Under the pieces are notes generated by a model, which saw only the letters and a program-made list of their open reading frames with translations, ran no database searches and was not told the DNA's origin. The translations under genes were made by a program, and so were the position numbers. DNA of 64,000 nt, taken from positions 14,942,001 through 15,006,000 of the forward strand of contig OZ038526.1 in the NCBI GenBank assembly GCA_964036665.1. Reading direction: 5' to 3'. The DNA is from Gordius sp. MW1. Lineage: Eukaryota > Nematomorpha > Gordioida > Gordea > Gordiidae. Positions 1 through 11,600 of this stretch are shown in pieces. Position 1 is the first letter of the stretch. Every line of letters starts with the position of its first letter.

Positions 1-95
1 AAGCCAATTTGAGAATCCTATTATCTTCGATTGATTCCCGAAAAGAGGTTTTAAGCTGCGAGAACTATCATTTTGACAAAAGACAACGTTTTATT

Positions 96-122
96 GTTGC
101 GATTAGTTTGTTGTATCGCAAC
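96..122 (+). other. Conserved 8-bp hairpin in monomer (first copy)
   Basis: GTTGCGAT at 96-103 and ATCGCAAC at 115-122 are perfect reverse complements separated by an 11-nt loop. The motif recurs about every 344 bp. In many copies after 27285 the loop is 9 nt (gcgatttttgttg form) with both arms intact, and at 61770-61789 it is 4 nt, again with both arms intact. Other subtypes do alter one arm (cgcagc, cgccac, ccgcag), so the pairing is frequent, not universal. It could be a protein-binding dyad or simply a cruciform-prone site. Confidence 0.75.
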
Positions 123-238
123 GTGAGTGCTTAATTTTTGAAAACTGCTCTATGCGATCATGATTTCAAAGTAATAGTTTTTAGATTCTGATAAATTTTT
201 ACTTGGGATCATAGAAACCACGTCAGAAAACGACAACT

Positions 239-251
239 TTCATCGGATGAA
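239..251 (+). other. Second short palindrome in monomer (first copy)
   Basis: TTCATC, one central G, then GATGAA form a 6-bp-arm palindrome present in most monomers. The short-loop subtype often carries catcagatgatt here, and another subtype carries ttgatcggatg; both weaken the symmetry. No function can be assigned. Confidence 0.6.
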
Positions 252-345
252 TACGGTTCAAAGAAAAATATGTGAAAAATTTTGAGGCAAAAATATTTAT
301 ATTTTTCGATTCTATGTGAAAGAGCATGAAAAAATACATAAAAGT

Positions 346-690
346 AAGCCAATTTGAGAATCCTATTATCCTCGATTGACTTCCGAAAAGAGGTTTTAAG
401 CTGCGAGAACTATCATTTTGACAAAAGACAACGTTTTATTGTTGCGATTAGTTTGTTGTATCGCAACGTGAGTGCTTAATTTTTGAAAACTGCTCTATGC
501 GATTATGATTTCAAAGTAATAGTTTTTAGATTCTGATAAATTTTTACTTGGGATCATAGAAACCACGTCTGAAAACGATAACTTTCATCGGATGAATACG
601 GTTCAAAGAAAAATATATGAAAAATTTTGAGGTAAAAATATTTATTTTTTTCGATTCTATGTGAAAGAGCATGAAAAAATATATAAAAAT
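346..690 (+). repeat. Representative 345-bp satellite monomer
   Basis: Chosen as a typical full-length copy. By hand count the consensus has 106 G or C in 345 bp (about 31% GC), more G (61) than C (45) on this strand, and 13 CpG. It is rich in short A and T runs, especially in its last third. Two small inverted repeats recur in most copies: GTTGCGAT with ATCGCAAC, and TTCATC with GATGAA. The length is close to two nucleosome repeats, a common satellite size. I saw no duplication of one half by the other, so it does not look like a recent dimer. Confidence 0.9.
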
Positions 691-1035
691 AAGCCAATTT
701 GAGAATCCTATTATCCTCGATTGACTTCCGAAAAGAGGTTTTAAGCTGCGAGAACTATCATTTTGACAAAAGACAACGTTTTATTGTTGCGATTAGTTTG
801 TTGTATCGCAACGTGAGTGCTTAATTTTTGAAAACTGCTCTATGCGATCATGATTTCAAAGTAATAGTTTTTAGATTCTGATAAATTTTTACTTGGGATC
901 ATAGAAACCACGTCTGAAAACGACAACTTTCATCGGATGAATACGGTTCAAAGAAAAATATGTGAAAAATTTTGAGGTAAAAATATTTATTTTTTTCGAT
1001 TCTATGTGAAAGAGCATGAAAAAATATATAAAAGT

Positions 1036-1367
1036 AAGCCAATTTGAGAATCCTATTATCCTCGATTGACTTTCGAAAAGAGGTTTTAAGCTGCGAGAAC
1101 TATCATTTTGACAAAAGACAACGTTTTATTGTTGCGATTAGTTTGTTGTATCGCAACGTGAGTGCTTAATTTTTGAAAACTGCTCTATGCGATCATGATT
1201 TCATTAGATTCTGATAAATTTTTACTTGGGATCATAGAAACCACGTCTGAAAACGACAACTTTCATCGGATGAATACGGTTCAAAGAAAATATGTGAAAA
1301 TTTTTGAGGTAAAAATATTTATTTTTTTCGATTCTATGTGAAAGAGCATGAAAAAATATATAAAAGT
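1036..1367 (+). repeat. Deletion monomer, 332 bp
   Basis: One satellite copy about 13 bp short. Near 1201 it reads tcattagattctg where other copies have a longer stretch containing aagtaatag. It marks a private deletion useful for aligning array copies. Confidence 0.85.
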
Positions 1368-1996
1368 AAGCCAATTTGAGAATCCTATTATCCTCGATTG
1401 ACTTCCGAAAACAGGTTTTAAGCTACGAGAACTGTCATTTTGACAAAAGACAACGTTTTATTGTTGCGATTAGTTTGTAGTATCGCAACGTGAGTGCTTA
1501 ATTTTTGAAAACTGCTATATGCGATCATGATTTCAAAGTAATAGTTTTTAGATTCTGATAAATTTTTACTTGGGATCATAGAAACCACGTCTGAAAACGA
1601 CAACTTTCATCGGATGAATCCGGTTCAAAGAAAAATATGTGAAAAATTTTGAGGTAAAAAGTTTTATTTTTTTTTGATTCTATGTGAAAGAGCATGAAAA
1701 AATATATAAAAGTAAGCCAATTTGAGAATCCTATTATCCTCGATTGACTTCCGAAAAGAGGTTTTAAGCTCCGAGAACTATCATTTTGACAAAAGACAAC
1801 GTTTTATTGTTGCGATTAGTTTGTTGTATCGCAACGTGAGTGCTTAATTTTTGAAAACTGCTCTATGCGATCATGATTTCAAAGTAATAGTTTTTAGATT
1901 CTGATAAATTTTTACTTGGGATCATAGAAACCACGTCTGAAAACGACAACTTTCATCGGATGAATACGGTTCAAAGAAAAATATGTGAAAAATTTT

Positions 1997-4140
1997 GAGG
2001 CATAAATACTTATTTTTTTCGATTCTATGTGAAAGAGCATGAAAAAATATATAAAAGTAAGCCAATTTGAGAATCCTATTATCTTCGATTGATTCCCGAA
2101 AAGAGGTTTTAAGCTGCGAGAACTATCATTTTGACAAAAGACAACGTTTTATTGTTGCGATTAGTTTGTTGTATCGCAACGTGAGTGCTTAATTTTTGAA
2201 AACTGCTCTATGCGATCATGATTTCAAAGTAATAGTTTTTAGATTCTGATAAATTTTTACTTGGGATCATAGAAACCACGTCAGAAAACGACAACTTTCA
2301 TCGGATGAATACGGTTCAAAGAAAAATATGTGAAAAATTTTGAGGCAAAAATATTTATATTTTTCGATTCTATGTGAAAGAGCATGAAAAAATACATAAA
2401 AGTAAGCCAATTTGAGAATCCTATTATCCTCGATTGACTTCCGAAAAGAGGTTTTAAGCTGCGAGAACTATCATTTTGACAAAAGACAACGTTTTATTGT
2501 TGCGATTAGTTTGTTGTATCGCAACGTGAGTGCTTAATTTTTGAAAACTGCTCTATGCGATTATGATTTCAAAGTAATAGTTTTTAGATTCTGATAAATT
2601 TTTACTTGGGATCATAGAAACCACGTCTGAAAACGATAACTTTCATCGGATGAATACGGTTCAAAGAAAAATATATGAAAAATTTTGAGGTAAAAATATT
2701 TATTTTTTTCGATTCTATGTGAAAGAGCATGAAAAAATATATAAAAATAAGCCAATTTGAGAATCCTATTATCCTCGATTGACTTCCGAAAAGAGGTTTT
2801 AAGCTGCGAGAACTATCATTTTGACAAAAGACAACGTTTTATTGTTGCGATTAGTTTGTTGTATCGCAACGTGAGTGCTTAATTTTTGAAAACTGCTCTA
2901 TGCGATCATGATTTCAAAGTAATAGTTTTTAGATTCTGATAAATTTTTACTTGGGATCATAGAAACCACGTCTGAAAACGACAACTTTCATCGGATGAAT
3001 ACGGTTCAAAGAAAAATATGTGAAAAGTTTTGAGGCAAAAATATTTATATTTTTCGATTCTATGTGAAAGAGCATGAAAAAATATATAAAAGTAAGCCAA
3101 TTTGAGAATCCTATTATCCTCGATTGACTTCCGAAAAGAGGTTTTAAGCTGCGAGAAGTATCATTTTGACAAAAGACAACGTTTTATTGTTGCGATTAGT
3201 TTGTTGTATCGCAACGTGAGTGCTTAATTTTTGAAAACTGCTCTATGCGATCATGATTTCAAAGTAATAGTTTTTAGATTCTGATAAATTTTTGCTTGGG
3301 ATCATAGAAACCACGTCAGAAAACGACAACTTTCATCGGATGAATACGGTTCAAAGAAAAATATGTGAAAAATTTTGAGGCATAAATATTTATTTTTTTC
3401 GATTCTATGTGAAAGAGCATGAAAAAATATATAAAAGTAAGCCAATTTGAGAATCCTATTATCTTCGATTGATTCCCGAAAAGAGGTTTTAAGCTGCGAG
3501 AACTATCATTTTGACAAAAGACAACGTTTTATTGTTGCGATTAGTTTGTTGTATCGCAACGTGAGTGCTTAATTTTTGAAAACTGCTCTATGCGATCATG
3601 ATTTCAAAGTAATAGTTTTTAGATTCTGATAAATTTTTACTTGGGATCATAGAAACCACGTCAGAAAACGACAACTTTCATCGGATGAATACGGTTCAAA
3701 GAAAAATATGTGAAAAATTTTGAGGCAGAAATATTTATATTTTTCTATTCTATGTGAAAGAGCATGAAAAAATACATAAAAGTAAGCCAATTTGAGAATC
3801 CTATTATCCTCGATTGACTTCCGAAAAGAGGTTTTAAGCTGCGAGAACTATCATTTTGACAAAAGACAACGTTTTATTGTTGCGATTAGTTTGTTGTATC
3901 GCAACGTGAGTGCTTAATTTTTGAAAACTGCTCTATGCGATCATGATTTCAAAGTAATAGTTTTTAGATTCTGATAAATTTTTGCTTGGGATCATAGAAA
4001 CCACGTCAGAAAACGACAACTTTCATCGGATGAATACGGTTCAAAGAAAAATATGTGAAAAATTTTGAGGCAAAAATATTTATATTTTTCGATTCTATGT
4101 GAAAGAGCATGAAAAAATACATAAACGTAAGCCAATTTGA
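1997..4140 (+). repeat. Higher-order block A, copy 1
   Basis: Matches 5101-7244 at a constant offset of 3104 bp (nine monomers). Shared rare variants include ggcataaatact at 1999, aacgataac near 2635, ggcagaaat near 3725, ttttctattc near 3743 and ataaacgtaag near 4128. One short patch near 3437-3500 differs at several sites from its partner at 6541-6604, suggesting local conversion after duplication. Confidence 0.8.
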
Positions 4141-5100
4141 GAATCCTATTATCCTCGATTGACTTCCGAAAACAGGTTTTAAGCTGCGAGAAGTATCATT
4201 TTGACAAAAGACAACGTTTTATTGTTGCGATTAGTTTGTTGTATCGCAACGTGAGTGCTTAATTTTTGAAAACTGCTCTATGCGATCATGATTTCAAAGT
4301 AATAGTTTTTAGATTCTGATAAATTTTTACTTGGGATCATAGAAACCACGTCTGAAAACGACAACTTTCATCGGATGAATACGGTTCAAAGAAAAATATG
4401 TGAAAAATTTTGAGGCAAAAATATTTATATTTTTCAATTCTATGTGAAAGAGCATGAAAAAATACATAAAAGTAAGCCAATTTGAGAATCCTATTATCCT
4501 CGATTGACTTCAGAAAAGAGGTTTTAAGCTTCGAGAAGTATCATTTTGACAAAAGGCAACGTTTTATTGTTGCGATTAGTTTGTTGTATCGCAACGTGAG
4601 TGCTTAATTTTTGAAAACTGCTCTATGCGATCATGATTTCAAAGTAATAGTTTTAGATTCTGATAAATTTTTACTTGGGATCATAGAAACCACGTCTGAA
4701 AACGACAACTTTCATCGGATGAATACGGTTCAAAGAAAAATATGTGAAAAATTTTGAGGCAAAAATATTTATATTTTTCGATTATATGTGAAAGAGCATG
4801 AAAAAATACATAAAAGTAAGCCAATTTGAGAATCCTATTATCTTCGATTGATTCCCGAAAAGAGGTTTTAAGCTGCGAGAACTATCATTTTGACAAAAGA
4901 CAACGTTTTATTGTTGCGATTAGTTTGTTGTATCGCAACGTGAGTGCTTAATTTTTAAAAACTGCTCTATGCGATCATGATTTCAAAGTAATAGTTTTTA
5001 GATTCTGATAAATTTTTACTTGGGATCATAGAAACCACGTCTGAAAACGACAACTTTCATCGGATGAATACGGTTCAAAGAAAAATATGTGAAAAATTTT
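4141..5100 (+). repeat. Monomers shared with the 17-mer unit
   Basis: Between the two block A copies lie monomers with gacttcag, gcttcgagaag and aaaaggcaac (4551). The same forms occur at 12132, 13166, 17983 and 19017. The 4551 and 12132 sites are 7581 bp apart, 22 monomers. This stretch is therefore related to part of the 17-mer unit instead of to its immediate neighbours. Confidence 0.7.
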
Positions 5101-7244
5101 GAGGCATAAATACTTATTTTTTTCGATTCTATGTGAAAGAGCATGAAAAAATATATAAAAGTAAGCCAATTTGAGAATCCTATTATCTTCGATTGATTCC
5201 CGAAAAGAGGTTTTAAGCTGCGAGAACTATCATTTTGACAAAAGACAACGTTTTATTGTTGCGATTAGTTTGTTGTATCGCAACGTGAGTGCTTAATTTT
5301 TGAAAACTGCTCTATGCGATCATGATTTCAAAGTAATAGTTTTTAGATTCTGATAAATTTTTACTTGGGATCATAGAAACCACGTCAGAAAACGACAACT
5401 TTCATCGGATGAATACGGTTCAAAGAAAAATATGTGAAAAATTTTGAGGCAAAAATATTTATATTTTTCGATTCTATGTGAAAGAGCATGAAAAAATACA
5501 TAAAAGTAAGCCAATTTGAGAATCCTATTATCCTCGATTGACTTCCGAAAAGAGGTTTTAAGCTGCGAGAACTATCATTTTGACAAAAGACAACGTTTTA
5601 TTGTTGCGATTAGTTTGTTGTATCGCAACGTGAGTGCTTAATTTTTGAAAACTGCTCTATGCGATTATGATTTCAAAGTAATAGTTTTTAGATTCTGATA
5701 AATTTTTACTTGGGATCATAGAAACCACGTCTGAAAACGATAACTTTCATCGGATGAATACGGTTCAAAGAAAAATATATGAAAAATTTTGAGGTAAAAA
5801 TATTTATTTTTTTCGATTCTATGTGAAAGAGCATGAAAAAATATATAAAAATAAGCCAATTTGAGAATCCTATTATCCTCGATTGACTTCCGAAAAGAGG
5901 TTTTAAGCTGCGAGAACTATCATTTTGACAAAAGACAACGTTTTATTGTTGCGATTAGTTTGTTGTATCGCAACGTGAGTGCTTAATTTTTGAAAACTGC
6001 TCTATGCGATCATGATTTCAAAGTAATAGTTTTTAGATTCTGATAAATTTTTACTTGGGATCATAGAAACCACGTCTGAAAACGACAACTTTCATCGGAT
6101 GAATACGGTTCAAAGAAAAATATGTGAAAAGTTTTGAGGCAAAAATATTTATATTTTTCGATTCTATGTGAAAGAGCATGAAAAAATATATAAAAGTAAG
6201 CCAATTTGAGAATCCTATTATCCTCGATTGACTTCCGAAAAGAGGTTTTAAGCTGCGAGAAGTATCATTTTGACAAAAGACAACGTTTTATTGTTGCGAT
6301 TAGTTTGTTGTATCGCAACGTGAGTGCTTAATTTTTGAAAACTGCTCTATGCGATCATGATTTCAAAGTAATAGTTTTTAGATTCTGATAAATTTTTGCT
6401 TGGGATCATAGAAACCACGTCAGAAAACGACAACTTTCATCGGATGAATACGGTTCAAAGAAAAATATGTGAAAAATTTTGAGGCATAAATATTTATTTT
6501 TTTCGATTCTATGTGAAAGAGCATGAAAAAATATATAAAAGTTAGCCAATTTGAGAATCCTATTATCCTCGATTGACTTCCGAAAAGAGGTTTTAAGCTC
6601 CGAGAACTATCATTTTGACAAAAGACAACGTTTTATTGTTGCGATTAGTTTGTTGTATCGCAACGTGAGTGCTTAATTTTTGAAAACTGCTCTATGCGAT
6701 CATGATTTCAAAGTAATAGTTTTTAGATTCTGATAAATTTTTACTTGGGATCATAGAAACCACGTCAGAAAACGACAACTTTCATCGGATGAATACGGTT
6801 CAAAGAAAAATATGTGAAAAATTTTGAGGCAGAAATATTTATATTTTTCTATTCTATGTGAAAGAGCATGAAAAAATACATAAAAGTAAGCCAATTTGAG
6901 AATCCTATTATCCTCGATTGACTTCCGAAAAGAGGTTTTAAGCTGCGAGAACTATCATTTTGACAAAAGACAACGTTTTATTGTTGCGATTAGTTTGTTG
7001 TATCGCAACGTGAGTGCTTAATTTTTGAAAACTGCTCTATGCGATCATGATTTCAAAGTAATAGTTTTTAGATTCTGATAAATTTTTGCTTGGGATCATA
7101 GAAACCACGTCAGAAAACGACAACTTTCATCGGATGAATACGGTTCAAAGAAAAATATGTGAAAAATTTTGAGGCAAAAATATTTATATTTTTCGATTCT
7201 ATGTGAAAGAGCATGAAAAAATACATAAACGTAAGCCAATTTGA
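5101..7244 (+). repeat. Higher-order block A, copy 2
   Basis: Second copy of the 1997-4140 block, offset 3104 bp. It agrees at the rare variants listed for copy 1. It differs near 6541-6604, where it has gttagcc, tcctcgattgactt and gctccgag in place of the partner's forms. The match stops after ataaacgtaagcc near 7244. Confidence 0.8.
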
Positions 7245-8663
7245 GAATCCTATTATCCTCGATTGACTTCCGAAAAGAGGTTTTAAGCTGCGAGAACTAT
7301 CATTTTGACAAAAGACAACGTTTTATTGTTGCGATTAGTTTGTTGTATCGCAACGTGAGTGCTTAATTTTTGAAAACTGCTCTATGCGATCATGATTTCA
7401 AAGTAATAGTTTTTAGATTCTGATAAATTTTTACTTGGGATCATAGAAACCACGTCTGAAAACGACAACTTTCATCGGATGAATACGGTTCAAAGAAAAA
7501 TATGTGAAAAATTTTGAGGTAATATTTATTTTTTTCGATTCTATGTGAAAGAGCATGAAAAAATATATAAAAGTAAGCCAATTTGAGAATCCTATTATCC
7601 TCGATTGACTTCCGAAAATAGGTTTTAAGATGCAGTATCATTTTGACAAAAGACAACGTTTTATTGTTGCGATTAGTTTGTTGTATCGCAACGTGAGTGC
7701 TTAATTTTTAAAAACTGCTCTATGCGATCATGATTTCAAAGTAATAGTTTTTAGATTCTGATAAATTTTTACTAGGGATCATAGAAACCACGTCAGAAAA
7801 CGACAACTTTCATCGGATGAATACGGTTCAAAGAAAAATATGTGAAAAATTTTGAGGCAAAAATATTTATATTTTTCGATTCTATGTGAAAGAGCATGAA
7901 AAAATACATAAAAGTAAGCCAATTTGAGAATCCTATTATCCTCGATTGACTTCCGAAAAGAGGTTTTAAGCTGCGAGAACTATCATTTTGACAAAAGACA
8001 ACGTTTTATTGTTGCGATTAGTTTGTTGTATCGCAACGTGAGTGCTTAATTTTTGAAAACTGCTCTATGCGATCATGATTTCAAAGTAATAGTTTTTAGA
8101 TTCTGATAAATTTTTACTTGGGATCATAGAAACCACGTCTGAAAACGACAACTTTCATCGGATGAATACGGTTCAAAGAAAAATATGTGAAAAATTTTGA
8201 GGTAAAAATATTTATTTTTTTCGATTCTATGTGAAAGAGCATGAAAAAATATATAAAAGTAAGCCAATTTGAGAATCCTATTATCCTCGATTGACTTCCG
8301 AAAAGAGGTTTTAAGCTGCGAGAACTATCATTTTGACAAAAGACAACGTTTTATTGTTGCGATTAGTTTGTTGTATCGCAACGTGAGTGCTTAATTTTTG
8401 AAAACTGCTCTATGCGATCATGATTTCAAAGTAATAGTTTTTAGATTCTGATAAATTTTTACTTGGGATCATAGAAACCACGTCTGAAAACGACAACTTT
8501 CATCGGATGAATACGGTTCAAAGAAAAATATGTGAAAAATTTTGAGGCAAAAATATTTATATTTTTCTATTCTATGTGAAAGAGCATGAAAAAATACATA
8601 AAAGTAAGCCAATTTGAGAATCCTATTATCCTCGATTGACTTCCGAAAAGAGGTTTTAAGCTG
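7245..8663 (+). repeat. Loosely ordered satellite monomers
   Basis: About four monomers with no long block match that I could see. A copy near 7630 has a small deletion (ttaagatgcagtatc), and 7769 carries tttactaggg, a variant seen again five monomers on at 9490 and at 15341. No non-satellite sequence is present. Confidence 0.7.
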
Positions 8664-11600
8664 CGAGAACTATCATTTTGACAAAAGACAACGTTTTATT
8701 GTTGCGATTAGTTTGTTGTATCGCAACGTGAGTGCTTAATTTTTGAAAACTGCTCTATGCGATCATGATTTCAAAGTAATAGTTTTTAGATTCTGATAAA
8801 TTTTTACTTGGGATCATAGAAACCACGTCTGAAAACGACAACTTTCATCGGATGAATACGGTTCAAAGAAAAATATGTGAAAAATTTTGAGGCAAAAATA
8901 TATATTTTTTTCGATTCTATGTGAAAGAGCATGAAAAAATATATAAAAGTAAGCCAATTTGAGAATTCTATTATCTTCGATTGACTTCCGAAATGAGGTT
9001 TTAAGCTGCGAGAACTATCATTTTGACAAAAGACAACGTTTTATTGTTGCGATTAGTTTGTTGTATCGCAACGTAGTGCTTAATTTTTGAAAACTGCTCT
9101 ATGCGATCATGATTTCAAAGTAATAGTTTTTAGATTCTGATAAATTTTTACTTGGGATCATAGAAACCACGTCTGAAAACGACAACTTTCATCGGATGAA
9201 TACGGTTCAAAGAAAAATATGTGAAAAGTTTTGAGGCATAAATATTTATTTTTTTCGATTCTATGTGAAAGAGCATGAAAAAATATATAAAAGCAAGCCA
9301 ATTTGAGAATAATATTATCTTTGATTGATTCCCGAAAAGAGGTTTTAAGCTGCGAGAACTATCATTTTGACAAAAGACAACGTTTTATTGTTGCGATTAG
9401 TTTGTTGTATCGCAACGTGAGTGCTTAATTTTTAAAAACTGCTCTATGCGATCATGATTTCAAAGTAATAGTTTTTAGATTCTGATAAATTTTTACTAGG
9501 GATCATAGAAACCACGTCAGAAAACGACAACTTTCATCGGATGAATACGGTTCAAAGAAAAATATGTGAAAAATTTTGAGGCAAAAATATTTATATTTTT
9601 CGATTCTATGTGAAAGAGCATGAAAAAATACATAAACGTAAGCCAATTTGAGAATCCTATTATCCTCGATTGACTTCCGAAAAGAGGTTTTAAGCTGCGA
9701 GAACTATCATTTTGACAAAAGACAACGTTTTATTGTTGCGATTAGTTTGTTGTATCGCAACGTGAGTGCTTAATTTTTGAAAACTGCTCTATGCGATCAT
9801 GATTTCAAAGTAATAGTTTTTAGATTCTGATAAATTTTTACTTGGGATCATAGAAACCACGTCTGAAAACGACAACTTTCATCGGATGAATACGGTTCAA
9901 AGAAAAATATGTGAAAAATTTTGAGGTAAAAATATTTATTTTTTTCGATTCTATGTGAAAGAGCATGAAAAAATATATAAAAGTAAGCCAATTTGAGAAT
10001 CCTATTATCCTCGATTGACTTCCGAAAATAGGTTTTAAGCTGCGAGAACTATCATTTTGACAAAAGACAACGTTTTATTGTTGCGATTAGTTTGTTGTAT
10101 CGCAACGTGAGTGCTTAATTTTTGAAAACTGCTCCATGCGATCATGATTTCAAAGTAATAGTTTTTAGATTCTGATAAATTTTTACTTGGGATCATAGAA
10201 ACCACGTCTGAAAACGACAACTTTCATCGTATGAATACGGTTCAAAGAAAAATATGTGAAAAATTTTGAGGCATAAATATTTATTTTTTTCGATTCTATG
10301 TGAAAGAGCATGAAAAAATATATAAAAGTAAGCCAATTTGAGAATCCTATTATCTTCGATTGATTCCCGAAAAGAGGTTTTAAGCTGCGAGAACTATCAT
10401 TTTGACAAAAGACAACGTTTTATTGTTGCGATTAGTTTGTTGTATCGCAACGTGAGTGCTTAATTTTTGAAAACTGCTCTATGCGATCATGATTTCAAAG
10501 TAATAGTTTTTAGATTATGATAAATTTTTACTTGGGATCATAGAAACCACGTCAGAAAACGACAACTTTCATCGGATGAATACGGTTCAAAGAAAAATAT
10601 GTGAAAAATTTTGAGGCAAAAATATTTATATTTTTCGATTCTATGTGAAAGAGCATGAAAAAATACATAAAAGTAAGCCAATTTGAGAATCCTATTATCC
10701 TCGATTGACTTCCGAAAAGAGGTTTTAAGCTGCGAGAAGTATCATTTTGACAAAAGACAACGTTTTATTGTTGCGATTAGTTTGTTGTATCGCAACGTGA
10801 GTGCTTAATTTTTGAAAACTGCTCTATGCGATCATGATTTCAAAGTAATAGTTTTTAGATTCTGATAAATTTTTGCTTGGGATCATAGAAACCACGTCAG
10901 AAAACGACAACTTTCATCGGATGAATACGGTTCAAAGAAAAATATGTGAAAAATTTTGAGGCAAAAATATTTATATTTTTCGATTCTATGTGAAAGAGCA
11001 TGAAAAAATACATAAAAGTAAGCCAATTTGAGAATCCTATTATCCTCGATTGACTTCCGAAAAGAGGTTTTAAGCTGCGAGAACTATCATTTTGACAAAA
11101 GACAACGTTTTATTGTTGCGATTAGTTTGTTGTATCGCAACGTGAGTGCTTAATTTTTGAAAACTGCTCTATGCGATCATGATTTCAAAGTAATAGTTTT
11201 TAGATTCTGATAAATTTTTACTTGGGATCATAGAAACCACGTCTGAAAACGACAACTTTCATCGGATGAATACGGTTCAAAGAAAAATATGTGAAAAATT
11301 TTGAGGTAAAAATATTTATTTTTTTCGATTCTATGTGAAAGAGCATGAAAAAATATATAAAAGTAAGCCAATTTGAGAATCCTATTATCCTCGATTGACT
11401 TCCGAAAAGAGGTTTTAAGCTGCGAGAACTATCATTTTGACAAAAGACAACGTTTTATTGTTGCGATTAGTTTGTTGTATCGCAACGTGAGTGCTTAATT
11501 TTTGAAAACTGCTCTATGCGATCATGATTTCAAAGTAATAGTTTTTAGATTCTGATAAATTTTTACTTGGGATCATAGAAACCACGTCTGAAAACGACAA

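Larger units (their letters stand above)
1..975 (+). repeat. Partial copy of the 2059 and 5163 blocks
   Basis: This stretch matches 2059 onward (offset 2058, six monomers) and 5163 onward in its diagnostic variants. Shared marks are tcttcgattgattcccg at the start, then gcgattatg, aacgataac, aaatatatg and the linker ataaaaataagcc. The match ends near 975, where this copy has gaggtaaaa but the others have gaggcaaaa. Confidence 0.75.

Noticed and set aside
20-45. Resemblance of the tcttcgattgattcccg subtype to a CENP-B box (TTCG, four bases, A, two bases, C..G)
   Set aside because: Two of the nine core positions do not fit, the common monomer subtype fits worse, and the subtype is a minority of copies. 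One loose match in AT-rich repeats is expected by chance.
10035-10220. Repeated 61-codon minus-strand frames in the satellite (also at 1418, 14161, 15886, 20012) and similar 60-71-codon frames at 7441, 59972, 61487 and 63399
   Set aside because: They are chance open stretches of the monomer that survive only in copies with particular substitutions. The frame is closed in most monomers, and no start context, conserved protein family or gene structure is present.
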